64,000 nt of DNA from JAJPKK01 sp963787675 (GTDB taxonomy: Bacteria; Pseudomonadota; Alphaproteobacteria; Rhizobiales; Xanthobacteraceae): the NCBI GenBank assembly GCA_963787675.1, contig CAWBDV010000014.1, forward strand, positions 248,001 through 312,000. Reading direction: 5' to 3'. Shown here piece by piece: positions 16,883 through 26,072 of the stretch. Each line of letters starts with the position of its first letter. The stretch's first letter is position 1. The translations under genes and the position numbers were made by a program. The notes under the pieces were generated by a model that was not told the DNA's origin, searched no databases, and saw only the letters and a program-made list of their open reading frames with translations.

Positions 16883-18302
16883 TCAGGCTGCACGAACCGT
16901 TTCGAGGAATTTGTGAACTTCGGCTTTGAGTCGGTTGCTTTCGTCGGATAGCGACTTGGCGGATGAGAATACCTGCGTCGAGGCGGAGCCGGTTTCGCTG
17001 GCGCCGCGGTTGACGTCGGCGATGTTGGTGGCGACCTGGGCCGTACCCTTGGCGGCTTCGTTGACGTTGCGGGCGATCTCCTGCGTTGCCGCGCCCTGTT
17101 GCTCGACCGCCGCCGCGATGGTGGCGGAAATCTCGGAGATCTTCGTGATGGTGCCGCTGATCAAGTTGATGGCCGCCACAGAAGTCCTGCGTTGCCGTCT
17201 GCATGCCGATCACCTGCGCACTGATCTCCTCGGTCGCTTTGGCAGTCTGGGCTGCCAACGCCTTGACCTCCTGAGCGACCACGGCAAAGCCTTTGCCGGC
17301 CTCGCCGGCGCGCGCTGCCTCGATGGTTGCATTGAGCGCGAGCAAATTGGTCTGTTCGGCGACCGAGTTGATCAGCTTGACCACGTCGCCGATGCGGCCT
17401 GCGGCCTTGGAGAGATCGCTGATGCGCGCGTCGGTCTGATGCGCCTGACCGACAGCGTCGCCCGCGATCTTGCTCGATTGCTGCACCTGCCGACTGATTT
17501 CGCCGATCGAGGCGCCCATCTGCTCGGCAGCGGAGGCGACCGACTGCACATTGGCGGATGCCTGCTCCGACGCCGAGGCTACGACCGTCGAGAGCTGCTG
17601 CGTCGAATCGGCGGTCGTGGTCAGCGTATTGGCTGCCGCCTCGAGTTCGGTTGCGGCGGACGACACCGTCTCGATGATGGTGCCGATCGCCCTTTCAAAC
17701 TCGTTGGCGAGTTTGATCATCGTCGCCTTGCGCTGAGTCTCGGCCTTTTCTTCAGCTGCCTTTTTCTCGGCCTCCGCTTTGAGTTCGGCAGCCTTGCGGT
17801 CGGCCTCGGCGCGTTCGAGGTAGACCGAGATTGCAAAATCCATGTCGAGCGGCGCAGCCCTCACCAGCGCGGTTTGCAAAGAGGACTTCTTTTCCCGGGC
17901 CGTCTTGCCACCCAGCCAGCCCTCCGCGATGTTGATCTCCACTGCGCGCAGAAGCCCGCTCAACAGCGTGCTGTAGCCACCAATATACCACCGCGGCTCA
18001 AGGCCGATCCGATTGTGGGTCTCGCCGATCTTGGTGACCGCCCGCACATAGGATTCATCGAAGGTAGCCTGAGCGATGGTCGCCCAGTGCCTGAGCTGAG
18101 CCTGCTTGGCTTGGTCCATATGGGTCTGGCTCCCGAAATGCCGCGCGGTTTCCGGGAACATCGATACCTGCCGATAAAATCTATCAAGGATGGCAGGCAG
18201 AGATTTAGCAATCAAAGGTTGAAGTTGACGCAACGCTGTCCGCGTCTCTTCATCCATGCCGACGAAGGCCAAGCGGGATGCGATCGAATAGTCGGTGCTC
18301 AT
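16883..18302 (-). pseudogene. Globin-coupled methyl-accepting chemotaxis protein (HemAT-like), interrupted by a +1 frameshift
   Basis: The N-terminal ~170 residues are a protoglobin domain: the segment THNRIGLEPRWYIGGY carries a His where HemAT has its proximal heme ligand. No membrane segment is present, so this is a soluble oxygen sensor. A coiled coil rich in Lys/Glu leads to the MCP signalling domain with the hairpin tip around SVAEQTNLLALNATIEAARA. The frame breaks after MQTATQD near 17182: GACTTCTG is read where GACTCTG would continue into SVAAINLISGTITKISEI and end at 16883. Corrected length is about 472 residues. AGGAAA before the ATG at 18302 supports that start. Confidence 0.85.
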
Positions 18303-18647
18303 CGTATTTTCCTGTATTTCGGGCGGCAGGCCTTGAACAAATTCCGGGAGCACGTAAGTGTGCGCAAAGTTGTTCGCGCGCGAAGGAAAACCAAGCTCCA
18401 AACCATCTCCTTGAGCGTTTGCAACAGCGAACAACTCTCCTCTCAAAATTGATGCCCGTTAATCGCTATTGGGCCACTCGAATTCATCTTGAGAGGTCAG
18501 CGTCAGGCGTTATACAGGCGCTCACCCTAAAATTTTGTCTGCCGCGTTTAACACAGGTTAAGGCGACCGAATGCTGAAAAACTCTTTTGAAATTGAAACG
18601 CGGCCGAATAAGAATCTCTCGGCAGAGCGTGTGGCCAGAGACGTAAA
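18303..18647. other. Intergenic region between divergent chemoreceptor and Crp/Fnr genes
   Basis: 345 bases without a convincing gene. It should hold the promoters of both divergent genes. It becomes AT-richer toward 18500-18640. A weak FNR-like word (TTGATGCCCGTTAA at 18449) was noted but is not strong enough to call. Confidence 0.5.
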
Positions 18648-19364
18648 ATGATGAATAGCCAGTGGCCATGTGCAATGTGCCCGATGCGCGAGACGGGCTT
18701 CTGCGGTACGCTGTTGACTGCACCGACTTCGAAATTGCCGATGAAAGAAAAGCCGCTGTGGCAGGAATTTCGACAGTTCCGAGTCGGCGATAAGGTACTC
18801 GACGGCGAACCATCGCGGCAAATTTACGTGCTATGCCACGGGTGGGCATTCCGCCACAAAAAGCTGTCCGACGGGCGCCGGCAGATTTTTAATTTCCTGC
18901 TGTCGGGCGATCTTTTTTCTCCGCTCGCAGTCATTCGCGGAGAGATGCGTGTTTCCGTCCAGGCCTTGACGGACATCAGCGTCAGCGCATTTGAGCGCGC
19001 GGAGGTGACGGAGCGTCTGGCGGATCATCCTCTGCTGTCCCGCACTGTTTTGGAAGCCTGCGTCATCGATGCCGGGCTTTGGGAGCAGGTAATGACGGTG
19101 CTCGGCCAAGGGTCAGCGGAAGAGCGTATTGCGTTTTTGCTGCTGCACCTCACGAAGGAGTTGTCACGGCGCAATATCATTCGCGACCGCAGTTATCCTT
19201 TTCCATTACGGTTGCAGCATATCGCAGACGCGGCCGGGCTCACGCCGATTCACGTCAGTCGCATTATCGGCCGCTTCCGCAAGCGGAATATCGTCGATAT
19301 GTCCGGTGCGAGATTGACGGTTATTGATCCGACCGAGCTCGAGCGGATCGGTTCGCTCAACTGA
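18648..19364 (+). CDS. Crp/Fnr family transcriptional regulator
   Basis: A 238-residue regulator. A cNMP-type beta-barrel (about 50-140, FRQFRVGDKVLDGEP to FERAEVTERL) is followed by a C-terminal helix-turn-helix (LRLQHIADAAGLTPIHVSRI, about 190-210). The N-terminus has clustered Cys (CAMCPMRETGFC, C-x2-C-x7-C), reminiscent of but not identical to the FNR iron-sulfur cluster spacing, so redox or oxygen sensing is possible. It is divergent from the globin-coupled chemoreceptor, which would fit an oxygen theme; this link is inference. Confidence 0.88.
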   Translation: MMNSQWPCAMCPMRETGFCGTLLTAPTSKLPMKEKPLWQEFRQFRVGDKVLDGEPSRQIYVLCHGWAFRHKKLSDGRRQIFNFLLSGDLFSPLAVIRGEMRVSVQALTDISVSAFERAEVTERLADHPLLSRTVLEACVIDAGLWEQVMTVLGQGSAEERIAFLLLHLTKELSRRNIIRDRSYPFPLRLQHIADAAGLTPIHVSRIIGRFRKRNIVDMSGARLTVIDPTELERIGSLN

Positions 19365-19420
19365 CCGCTTTGCGAGTTTTTCGTCGCGCCAAGTGCTGGG
19401 CCCTCTCCAATCGCACCGGC

Positions 19421-20221
19421 TCACGGGTGCGCGGACAAATCGCGGATGGTCGGATGCTTGCCTGACAAGGGATTGTCAGGATCCCACGAATAGCTGAGCG
19501 TCTCGAAGCGCATCGCGCGCGCATCAAGCATGACAAGCCGGCCGACCAGGCCCTCGCCGAAGCCGACGATTTCCCGTATGACCTCCAACGCCATCATGGA
19601 TCCGACGACGCCGGTCAGGGCGCCGAGAATGCCGGCTTCCGCGCAGGCGGGCACCGTGCCGGCCGGCGGCGGCTCCGGAAAGAGGCACCGATAGGTCGGG
19701 TTTGGCCGCCCGTCGCGGTCGGTCTCGTGCGCCCGGATGGTGGTGAGGGTGCCATCGAATACCCCGACCGCCGCCGTCATCAACGGCTTCTTCGCGAGAT
19801 AACAGGCATCGGACACGAGATAGCGGGTGGCGAAATTGTCGGAGCCGTCGGCGACGAGATCGTAGCGTGACACGAGGTCGAGCGCATTCGCCCCTGTCAT
19901 TCGCATCTGATGTGGTTCGACCGCGACGTGAGGATTGAGGCGATCGACGGCCGCCTGTGCGCTCGCGACCTTGGGCTTGCCGATGTCGCCGGTCGCGTGA
20001 ATGACCTGGCGCTGCAGGTTTGACAGCGACACCACGTCATCATCGACAACGCCGAGCGTGCCGACGCCCGCCGCGGCGAGATAAAGCAGCGCCGGCGCTC
20101 CGAGGCCGCCGGCGCCGACCACCAGCACCCGGGCGCGCTTGAGCGCGGCCTGGCCGGGCCCGCCGACTTCACGGAGCACCAAGTGGCGCGCATAACGTTC
20201 AACCTCTTCGGAATTGAGCAT
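19421..20221 (-). CDS. moeB: HesA/MoeB/ThiF family adenylyltransferase (molybdopterin synthase activation type)
   Basis: A 266-residue E1-like enzyme. The ATP-binding Rossmann motif VVGAGGLGAPALLYLAAAGV (about 33-52), the Asp/Arg region DDDVVSLSNLQRQ and the conserved ADGSDNFATRYLV are family hallmarks. Such enzymes adenylate the C-terminus of MoaD or ThiS. Only single Cys (YRC and PAC) remain where MoeB often has CxxC zinc pairs. No moaD/moaE is adjacent, so the MoeB name rests on overall similarity. It converges on the Crp/Fnr gene with 56 bases between. Confidence 0.8.
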   Translation of the reverse strand: MLNSEEVERYARHLVLREVGGPGQAALKRARVLVVGAGGLGAPALLYLAAAGVGTLGVVDDDVVSLSNLQRQVIHATGDIGKPKVASAQAAVDRLNPHVAVEPHQMRMTGANALDLVSRYDLVADGSDNFATRYLVSDACYLAKKPLMTAAVGVFDGTLTTIRAHETDRDGRPNPTYRCLFPEPPPAGTVPACAEAGILGALTGVVGSMMALEVIREIVGFGEGLVGRLVMLDARAMRFETLSYSWDPDNPLSGKHPTIRDLSAHP

Positions 20222-20475
20222 TCAGCAATCCTGACCGCGCGGGGCGCACGGTAGCCTATCTTGGACGGGGTTTAAGGGAAACCGGCGGCGCCAACTCGCC
20301 CGGTGGCGCTTGGGTTGAGGGCGGCCTCTCCTGTTCGGCTTCTATCGTTCACTCCGGTTAGGGTTCCGGACTGTCGCCCTCACGTTTCCCGCGTGGTAAT
20401 GTCTGCCTCGCAAAAGGCCGTCCACTGGAGTCGCCAACGCCCGCGTCACATCACATCGAAGAAGGGGTCGCCGCA

Positions 20476-22179
20476 ATGAAAGCCATTCTCTTTGCCGGAA
20501 CGGCATTCACGTTTGTTGCCATTACTGCCTATTCCTCGATGTGGCCAAGCGTCAGTCTTGGCGCGGAAAATGGGACGCTTCTTGCCGGTAAGGTTGTGTC
20601 TTCTGCGGGCGAGGCATTGGCCGGGATTCCGATCAGAGCGCATCGCGACAACGGCACCATTACGGTCGCCGTCTACACCGATGCCTCCGGTGAATACTCT
20701 TTTCCAGCTTGGTCCGACCTCGCGCCGGGCTCGTATTCGGTTGCAATCGAGTTAGCTGATTTCGAGCACTCCGCTCAGCCAGTCGCCCTTTCCAAAGACA
20801 AAGTTGCGAGGGTCGATTTCACGCTGAAATCAAAGCCGCTCGCTTATGAGGACGCCACTGCCTCCGAAATCATTGCCGGTCTGCCCGGCACTGATCGGCA
20901 AAAGGTTCTGTTTTCTCAATGCAGCAATTGCCACACCCTGCAATGGGCGTTGCAGGCCGGCCGGACCAAGGAAGAGTGGGTCGCGGTTATCAAGAAGATG
21001 GCCGGTCGTGCTGCCGAGCGGGAGACCCCCGGGACCTACGCCTTCGGCCAGAAGCAGTTCATCGAACCGTTGGCTGAGTATCTCACCTCGATCCGTGGCC
21101 CGGACTCCTCCGACAGCGTCCCATTCAAGCAACGCCCGCGGCCGACCGATGCGGCCTCCACCAATCTCGTGGTGACCGAGTATGCGCTTCCCAGAGGCGG
21201 CGAGCACGAACTCTACATGTTGCGTGGTGATCGGCGGTTCGTCTGGCCGCACGATGTCATCATGAACGACAAGTACGCCTACTACACCGATCATTTCTCC
21301 TATGTGCTCGGACGTATCGACATCAAGACCGGCGAAGGCACGGAAATGCCGTTCCCGCTGCCCAAGGGCGCGGGACGCGAAGGACGCAACATGACCGGTG
21401 AGGCCGATACGCGCGCAGGCGCTCCCGGCGGCGGAGCGCATGAATTGCAATTCGATCGCTACGGCAATGTCATTGTCGGCATGGATGGCGGGACCGTCAA
21501 ATACGATCCGGAGACTGGCCGGTTCATGGGCTGGTCGGCCGGCCGCGCCATGTTTGGGCTCGATGCGGACGGCAATGTCTGGAATTTGCAGCGGAACGGC
21601 GATCTGGCGAAAAACGACACCAGCAGCGAAGAGTTGAAACGAACGACCTTCCAGATCCCGAAGAATAAGGGGATCTACGACACCGATACCGATTCCAAGG
21701 GTCGGACCCATCTTTACATCTGGCAGGAAGGCAAGATCGCCATCTTCGATCCCAAGACGGTCGAATACACCGAGTATTTGACACCGACCCCAATGTCCGG
21801 TCCGCGGCGCGGGCAGATCGACGGACAGGATCGACTCTGGGCCGCCGAATTTTACGCCGGCCAGCTGGCGATGTTTGATCCCAACAAGAAGGTCATCAAG
21901 GAATACCCGCTGGTGAGCGGGACGAAGCCCTACACGGCGCCTTACGCAGAGCCCTATTCCGCAAGCGCCGATGACAAGAACCAGATCGTATGGACGCACG
22001 ATTTCAGCAGCGGCCGCTTGTATCGCATCGACATGAATACCGGGCAATCGACGGAATATATGACCCCGTCGAATTACGAGGTGCGTGATCTGAAAGTCGA
22101 TACGGCGGCCTCGCGCCCCACCGTGTGGGTTCCGGCCTATCGTCCGCCATCCAAGCTGGTGAAGATCCAGGTCCGCTGA
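20476..22179 (+). CDS. Exported CnaB-like / cytochrome c / beta-propeller (Vgb-type) fusion protein
   Basis: A 567-residue protein with a signal peptide (about 1-30). Next comes a carboxypeptidase-regulatory/CnaB-like beta-sandwich (about 37-115, GKVVSSAGEALAGIPIRAHR), then a cytochrome c-like segment with one heme motif CSNCH (about 153-157). The rest (about 230-567) has repeated strands such as HELQFDRYGNVIVGMDGG and RGQIDGQDRLWAAEFYAGQ, typical of the virginiamycin B lyase/SMP-30 propeller. It is likely periplasmic. The combination suggests heme-linked oxidation of a substrate bound by the propeller, but no activity can be assigned. Confidence 0.8.
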   Translation: MKAILFAGTAFTFVAITAYSSMWPSVSLGAENGTLLAGKVVSSAGEALAGIPIRAHRDNGTITVAVYTDASGEYSFPAWSDLAPGSYSVAIELADFEHSAQPVALSKDKVARVDFTLKSKPLAYEDATASEIIAGLPGTDRQKVLFSQCSNCHTLQWALQAGRTKEEWVAVIKKMAGRAAERETPGTYAFGQKQFIEPLAEYLTSIRGPDSSDSVPFKQRPRPTDAASTNLVVTEYALPRGGEHELYMLRGDRRFVWPHDVIMNDKYAYYTDHFSYVLGRIDIKTGEGTEMPFPLPKGAGREGRNMTGEADTRAGAPGGGAHELQFDRYGNVIVGMDGGTVKYDPETGRFMGWSAGRAMFGLDADGNVWNLQRNGDLAKNDTSSEELKRTTFQIPKNKGIYDTDTDSKGRTHLYIWQEGKIAIFDPKTVEYTEYLTPTPMSGPRRGQIDGQDRLWAAEFYAGQLAMFDPNKKVIKEYPLVSGTKPYTAPYAEPYSASADDKNQIVWTHDFSSGRLYRIDMNTGQSTEYMTPSNYEVRDLKVDTAASRPTVWVPAYRPPSKLVKIQVR

Positions 22180-22367
22180 CGGGATCCTTGTTGGTCGGCG
22201 TGATGCCAGTGGATACCGGCTGGTCTGTCCGCCGTTATCCAACGATGAATGTTGGTTCGCCCCCGAAGGACGTAGTAGCGGGAGCGTGCAGATGCGTTCG
22301 CAACTTCATGTTGCCAACATTTTCCAGTGTGCTGGTCGTCAGCATCACGGATGAACAGGTGAGGCCC

Positions 22368-22865
22368 ATGCTCAAGCGCGAGAGCTTCCCAATCGCCAAA
22401 ATCTATGTCCCTGTGAAAAGAAGGGCCACACTCAGGCCGGAGGCTGTCCGCGACATCGCCGAGAGCATGTTGGAGATTGGGCAAGAAACGCCGATCCTTG
22501 TTCGGCGCGACGAAGATCGATTTGTCCTCGTAGAGGGACTTCATAGGCTGGAGGCCTGCAAAGCTCTCGGCGAGGAGACAATCGTCGGGTTTCTGGTGTC
22601 GGCCCAGAGCAACCATGAAAAAGCCCCGTCACCTCACGAACACGAGGCGGACGCCGCTCGCGAGAAGACGGAGCGCCTGAGAAAGCTACGTCTGGCCAAG
22701 GAGATGGAAGAGAAGCATCGCGCCGCTTCCGATGTGGTCCCTGCTGAGGTCACAAAGAGTAAGACAGAAAAACCACGTCGATCCGACGACATGGCCACGA
22801 GGGCCAAATCCGCGACTTTGGCAGGCTGGTTAGTCGCCCGAGAGCGTGATGGCTTTCGTGATTGA
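22368..22865 (+). CDS. Small ParB-N domain protein
   Basis: About 165 residues. The ATG at 22368 follows CAGGTGAGG and begins MLKRESFPIAKIYVPVKRR. The core has the ParB/sulfiredoxin-like signature: PEAVRDIAESMLEIGQETPI, then FVLVEGLHRLEACKALGEE (the GxxR-type nucleotide-binding motif). A highly charged Lys/Glu tail follows (about 105-165). There is no DNA-binding HTH domain and no parA nearby, so it is not a partition ParB. A nucleotide-dependent regulatory role is possible; the function is unknown. Confidence 0.7.
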   Translation: MLKRESFPIAKIYVPVKRRATLRPEAVRDIAESMLEIGQETPILVRRDEDRFVLVEGLHRLEACKALGEETIVGFLVSAQSNHEKAPSPHEHEADAAREKTERLRKLRLAKEMEEKHRAASDVVPAEVTKSKTEKPRRSDDMATRAKSATLAGWLVARERDGFRD

Positions 22866-23243
22866 CCGGCTGCGGTGGGGTTTGGCGTGCGATCGAGCAC
22901 ATGCCACCACGGGGGCCCAGCCGATGTCATGGGGCACGTTCGCGCGTGATCCGCGTAGCGGTATCGTTGGGTTTCGCCGCGTGCGCAGCAGCCGATCTGC
23001 TTGGAGACTCGGCTTGGTTATCGCCGGACCGGCCGCGTGGGGCTTGATAGCGGTCGCCTTATAATCGCCGCGCTTCCACCGCCGATGCTCGCAGAGATCC
23101 GAGCCGAGAGATTTCGCATTCGACCGGTGGCGTGGCTGCAGATCCACTCTCACCGTCCCCCTTGAGCTGGAGATACCGGTGCAATCCGCTCCAATCTTGC
23201 GGTAGGCTCGCCCCAGATCGTCCTGCAACAGCGAGGGATCGGC
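22866..23243. other. Intergenic region upstream of Bug protein gene
   Basis: 378 bases without a supported gene. A short frame ends in a hydrophobic stretch around 23000-23064 but lacks a ribosome-binding site and overlaps the ParB-like gene. No terminator or clear promoter was recognised. Confidence 0.4.
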
Positions 23244-24245
23244 ATGACAACGGCAGACAGACGCCGCCATTTGGGGCGGCGCCAGTTTCTCGGCCTCGCG
23301 AGTTCGACCGTTGCGCTTGCCGCTGTGCGCCCGGCCCGATCGGAGGGCTATCCGAACCGCGCGGTGCGCCTCATCGTGCCGTTTCAGCCGGGCGGGTCGG
23401 TCGATATCCTCGGGCGCATCCTGGTGCAAAAGCTGTCCGATAGTCTTGGCGGGCAGTTCTATGTCGAGAACATCCCGTCCGGCGCCAGCAATGTCGCGAG
23501 CGCAACCGGCGCAAAATCGCCGCCGGACGGCAGCACCGTCCTGTTCGTCACGTCGAGCTTCGTGATCAACCCGAGCTTCTACCGAAAGATTCAATACGAT
23601 CCGATCAAGGACTTCACCCCGATCACGCTCACTGCGGTCTCGCCGCATGTGCTGACCGTCAATCTCGATTTGCCGGTGAGGAGCGTGAAGGACGTGATCG
23701 CGCTCGTGAAGGCAAATCCCGGCAAATTCAGCTACGCCTCGGCCGGGACCGGACAATCGGCGCATCTTGCGGCGGAGCTGTTCAAGCTCGCCTACGGCCT
23801 CGATATCGTCCACGTGCCGTTCAACGGCGGGGCGCCCGCCATGGCCTCGATCATCGGTGGCCACACCCAGATGGGGTTCAACGCGCTGCCGTCGGCCGCA
23901 CCTTTCATCAAGGACGGAATGGTGTGCGCGCTCGCGATGACGAGCCGCAAGCGCGATCCGGCGTTTCCGGACGTGCCGACCTTCACAGAGGAGGGCATTC
24001 CAAACCAGGAATCATCCTTCTTCATCGGCCTCGTGGCGCCCGCAGGGACGCCGCGCACGATCGTCGACCTTCTCAATCACGAGGTCCGCCGCATTATCGC
24101 CATGCAGGACGTGAAGGACGCCCTGTTCCTCAACGGCTACACGGCAGAGACCGACACGCCGGAAGAGTTCGCCGCCATGATCCGCTCGGAAATCGAGCTC
24201 TGGGCGAAGGTCATCCGCGACTCCAAGATGCAGAAGGTCGAGTGA
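23244..24245 (+). CDS. Tripartite tricarboxylate transporter (Bug family) substrate-binding protein, Tat-type signal
   Basis: A 333-residue Bug/TctC periplasmic binding protein. The N-terminus has a twin-arginine motif (GRRQFLGLASS), so it is probably exported folded. The family marks are YPNRAVRLIVPFQPGGSVDI, VENIPSGASN and YDPIKDFTPI. Bug proteins bind carboxylates such as citrate, aromatic or dicarboxylic acids and pass them to TctA/TctB permeases, none of which is in the window. The two short-chain dehydrogenases next door are on the opposite strand. Confidence 0.88.
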   Translation: MTTADRRRHLGRRQFLGLASSTVALAAVRPARSEGYPNRAVRLIVPFQPGGSVDILGRILVQKLSDSLGGQFYVENIPSGASNVASATGAKSPPDGSTVLFVTSSFVINPSFYRKIQYDPIKDFTPITLTAVSPHVLTVNLDLPVRSVKDVIALVKANPGKFSYASAGTGQSAHLAAELFKLAYGLDIVHVPFNGGAPAMASIIGGHTQMGFNALPSAAPFIKDGMVCALAMTSRKRDPAFPDVPTFTEEGIPNQESSFFIGLVAPAGTPRTIVDLLNHEVRRIIAMQDVKDALFLNGYTAETDTPEEFAAMIRSEIELWAKVIRDSKMQKVE

Positions 24246-24279
24246 CCGGATAAGGTCGCGTCGCCGCCGCCTGACATGG

Positions 24280-24981
24280 TCAGAATTTTTCCACCCACGG
24301 GCGCACCTCGATTTCCCACGTCCACGCGCTTCGATCCTGCTGCAGCAGGTACACGTAGCTTGCCGCAATGGCATCGGGATCAAGCGTAACGTCGGGACGG
24401 TCCGCAGCCTCGGGGCGCCGCGCCGAACGGATGCCGCCATCGACCACGATATGGGCCACGTGAATGCCCTGCGGCTGGAGTTCGCGGGCCATGCTCTGCG
24501 CGAGCCCGCGCAAGGCGAACTTGCCCATCGCGAAGGGCGCAGACTGCGGGTACCCCTTCACGCTCGCGGACGCTCCGGTAAGGAGGATCACGCCTTCGCC
24601 TTTCGGCAGCATCCGGCGGGCAGCCTCTTGCGCCACCAGGAAGCCGCCGAATGCCGTCACCGCCAGTGCCTTTTCGACCTCAACGGGAACGAGTTCGACG
24701 AGGGGCCCGCGGGTGCGATAGCTCGCGTTGTAGACGACGGCGTAAGGGTCGCCGAGCGCTGCGGCTACGTCGGTATAGAGCCGCGTGACCGCATCGGTTT
24801 TGGAGGCGTCGCAGGCAAAGGTCTTGGCGCCGGTCTCCTTTGCAAGGGAGGCAAGATCATCGACGCTGCGCGCGGCGAGCGCGGTCTTCATGCCGAGTTT
24901 GGCGAACTGCCGCGCGATCGATGCCGAGAGGCCGGAGCCGGCGCCGACGATCAGCGCCACCTTGTCCTTGAGGTCAGTCAT
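24280..24981 (-). CDS. Short-chain dehydrogenase/reductase lacking the catalytic Tyr
   Basis: A 233-residue Rossmann protein with the SDR cofactor motif VGAGSGLSASIAR (about 12-24). The NAG-type motif reads YNAS (about 94). At the active site the usual Tyr-x3-Lys reads SAPFAMGKFALRGL: the Lys is kept and the Tyr is Phe. This would weaken normal oxidoreductase chemistry unless another residue substitutes. It lies 47 bases downstream of another SDR on the same strand, so the two are probably cotranscribed. The substrate is unknown. Confidence 0.82.
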   Translation of the reverse strand: MTDLKDKVALIVGAGSGLSASIARQFAKLGMKTALAARSVDDLASLAKETGAKTFACDASKTDAVTRLYTDVAAALGDPYAVVYNASYRTRGPLVELVPVEVEKALAVTAFGGFLVAQEAARRMLPKGEGVILLTGASASVKGYPQSAPFAMGKFALRGLAQSMARELQPQGIHVAHIVVDGGIRSARRPEAADRPDVTLDPDAIAASYVYLLQQDRSAWTWEIEVRPWVEKF

Positions 24982-25028
24982 CGTCCTTCTCCTTCATGCA
25001 GGATTGCCTACCAAAAAAGCTGTTCTTG

Positions 25029-25790
25029 TCACCCGCGACCGATGAACGAGCGCATGTTGTTGGGAAGTATCGTCGCTTCGTAGAGGTTCACTTCCGGCGG
25101 CAGCGCTGACATCAACACGGCAACCTTGGCCACATCTTCTGCGGCCATGACGTAGTCGTCGGGTGTCGCGCCCGGGCCCGCCTTGGTCCGACCGCGGCGC
25201 GCAGTGAACGAGCTGAGCGTGGCACCGGGATGGATGATCGACGCCACGATCCCGTATTTGCGGCCGTCCATCGTCAACTGGTGTGTCATGCCCTGGATGG
25301 CAAACTTGGTCGCTGTGTAAGGCAGCGAATCCGGGCGCGGCGTCTTGGCCGAAACGCTGCCCATGTTGATGATGCGCCCGCCCTGCGGCGTCTGGCCCTT
25401 CATGATACGAACGGCCTCGCGGCAGCACAGAAACGCGGCAGTGAGGTTGATATCGAGGACCTCGTGCCAATACTGGAGCGTGATGTCCTCGGTGTTGATG
25501 TGGGTCGCAACGCCGGCGTTGTTCACGAGGACATCGAGGCGGCCGTAGGTCTTGGTTACCTTGGCGAACAACGCAGTCACCTGGTCTTCCTGGGTGATGT
25601 CGGTCGGCGCCGGAAGTGCTTCGCCGCCGCGTGTCCGGATCCCTGCGGCGACCTCGTCCAGCAATTCGGCGCGGCGGGCGACCAAAACGGTCTTTGCACC
25701 CTCGGCCGCGAAGGTTTCGGCAATCGCCCGGCCGATCCCGTTGCTTGCGCCGGTGACGACTGCCACGCGATCCTGCAGTTGCTTCGCCAT
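25029..25790 (-). CDS. Short-chain dehydrogenase/reductase (classical SDR)
   Basis: About 253 residues from the ATG at 25790 (MAKQLQDRVAVVTGAS), with AGGA 8 bases upstream; an ATG 15 bases earlier is also possible. The cofactor motif is TGASNGIGRAIA, the NNAG motif is VNNAGVA, the Ser is in NMGSVSAK, and the catalytic Tyr-x3-Lys is PYTATKFAIQG. This is a complete classical SDR, likely NAD(P)-dependent. It is flanked by Bug binding proteins, suggesting oxidation or reduction of an imported acid or alcohol, which is inference from context. Confidence 0.88.
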   Translation of the reverse strand: MAKQLQDRVAVVTGASNGIGRAIAETFAAEGAKTVLVARRAELLDEVAAGIRTRGGEALPAPTDITQEDQVTALFAKVTKTYGRLDVLVNNAGVATHINTEDITLQYWHEVLDINLTAAFLCCREAVRIMKGQTPQGGRIINMGSVSAKTPRPDSLPYTATKFAIQGMTHQLTMDGRKYGIVASIIHPGATLSSFTARRGRTKAGPGATPDDYVMAAEDVAKVAVLMSALPPEVNLYEATILPNNMRSFIGRG

Positions 25791-26072
25791 CCCGTCGATC
25801 CTCATCCCCGTTCGCCTGTCGCCACGCAGCTTATGCTAAACGCGCACGCGAGCATTGCGTCATCGAATCACAGCCGCGCTCGCTTGAGTTTGCTGCGGAT
25901 TCGGCACTAGATTGATTTATTGTCGAGGACGCTCGGCGCCAATGGCCGATCGGACATGCCCGATCAGAGGCGGTGCGTCAGCGACAGGCCATAGAGACAC
26001 AGGCGCATATAGACACAGGCCACATAAACAATGCGCAAGCATGGCCTGAGCCTGTTCGACCGGGAGGCGACG

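Noticed and set aside
18449..18462. FNR/FixK-like box TTGATGCCCGTTAA upstream of the Crp/Fnr gene
   Set aside because: The left half is perfect but the right half (GTTAA for ATCAA) has two mismatches, and it lies nearly 200 bases from the start.
20830..22242. 470-residue open frame on the minus strand
   Set aside because: It lies wholly opposite the cytochrome/propeller gene and has no domain; it is a high-GC antisense shadow.
22846..23064. 72-residue frame ending in a hydrophobic segment
   Set aside because: It overlaps the ParB-like gene, has no ribosome-binding site and an Arg-rich, uneven composition; not enough to call a gene.
26006..26032. Short direct repeat (TAGAGACACAGGC / TATAGACACAGGCC) upstream of the Bug gene
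   Set aside because: Only two imperfect copies about 15 bases apart; it could be chance or slippage and no function is indicated.
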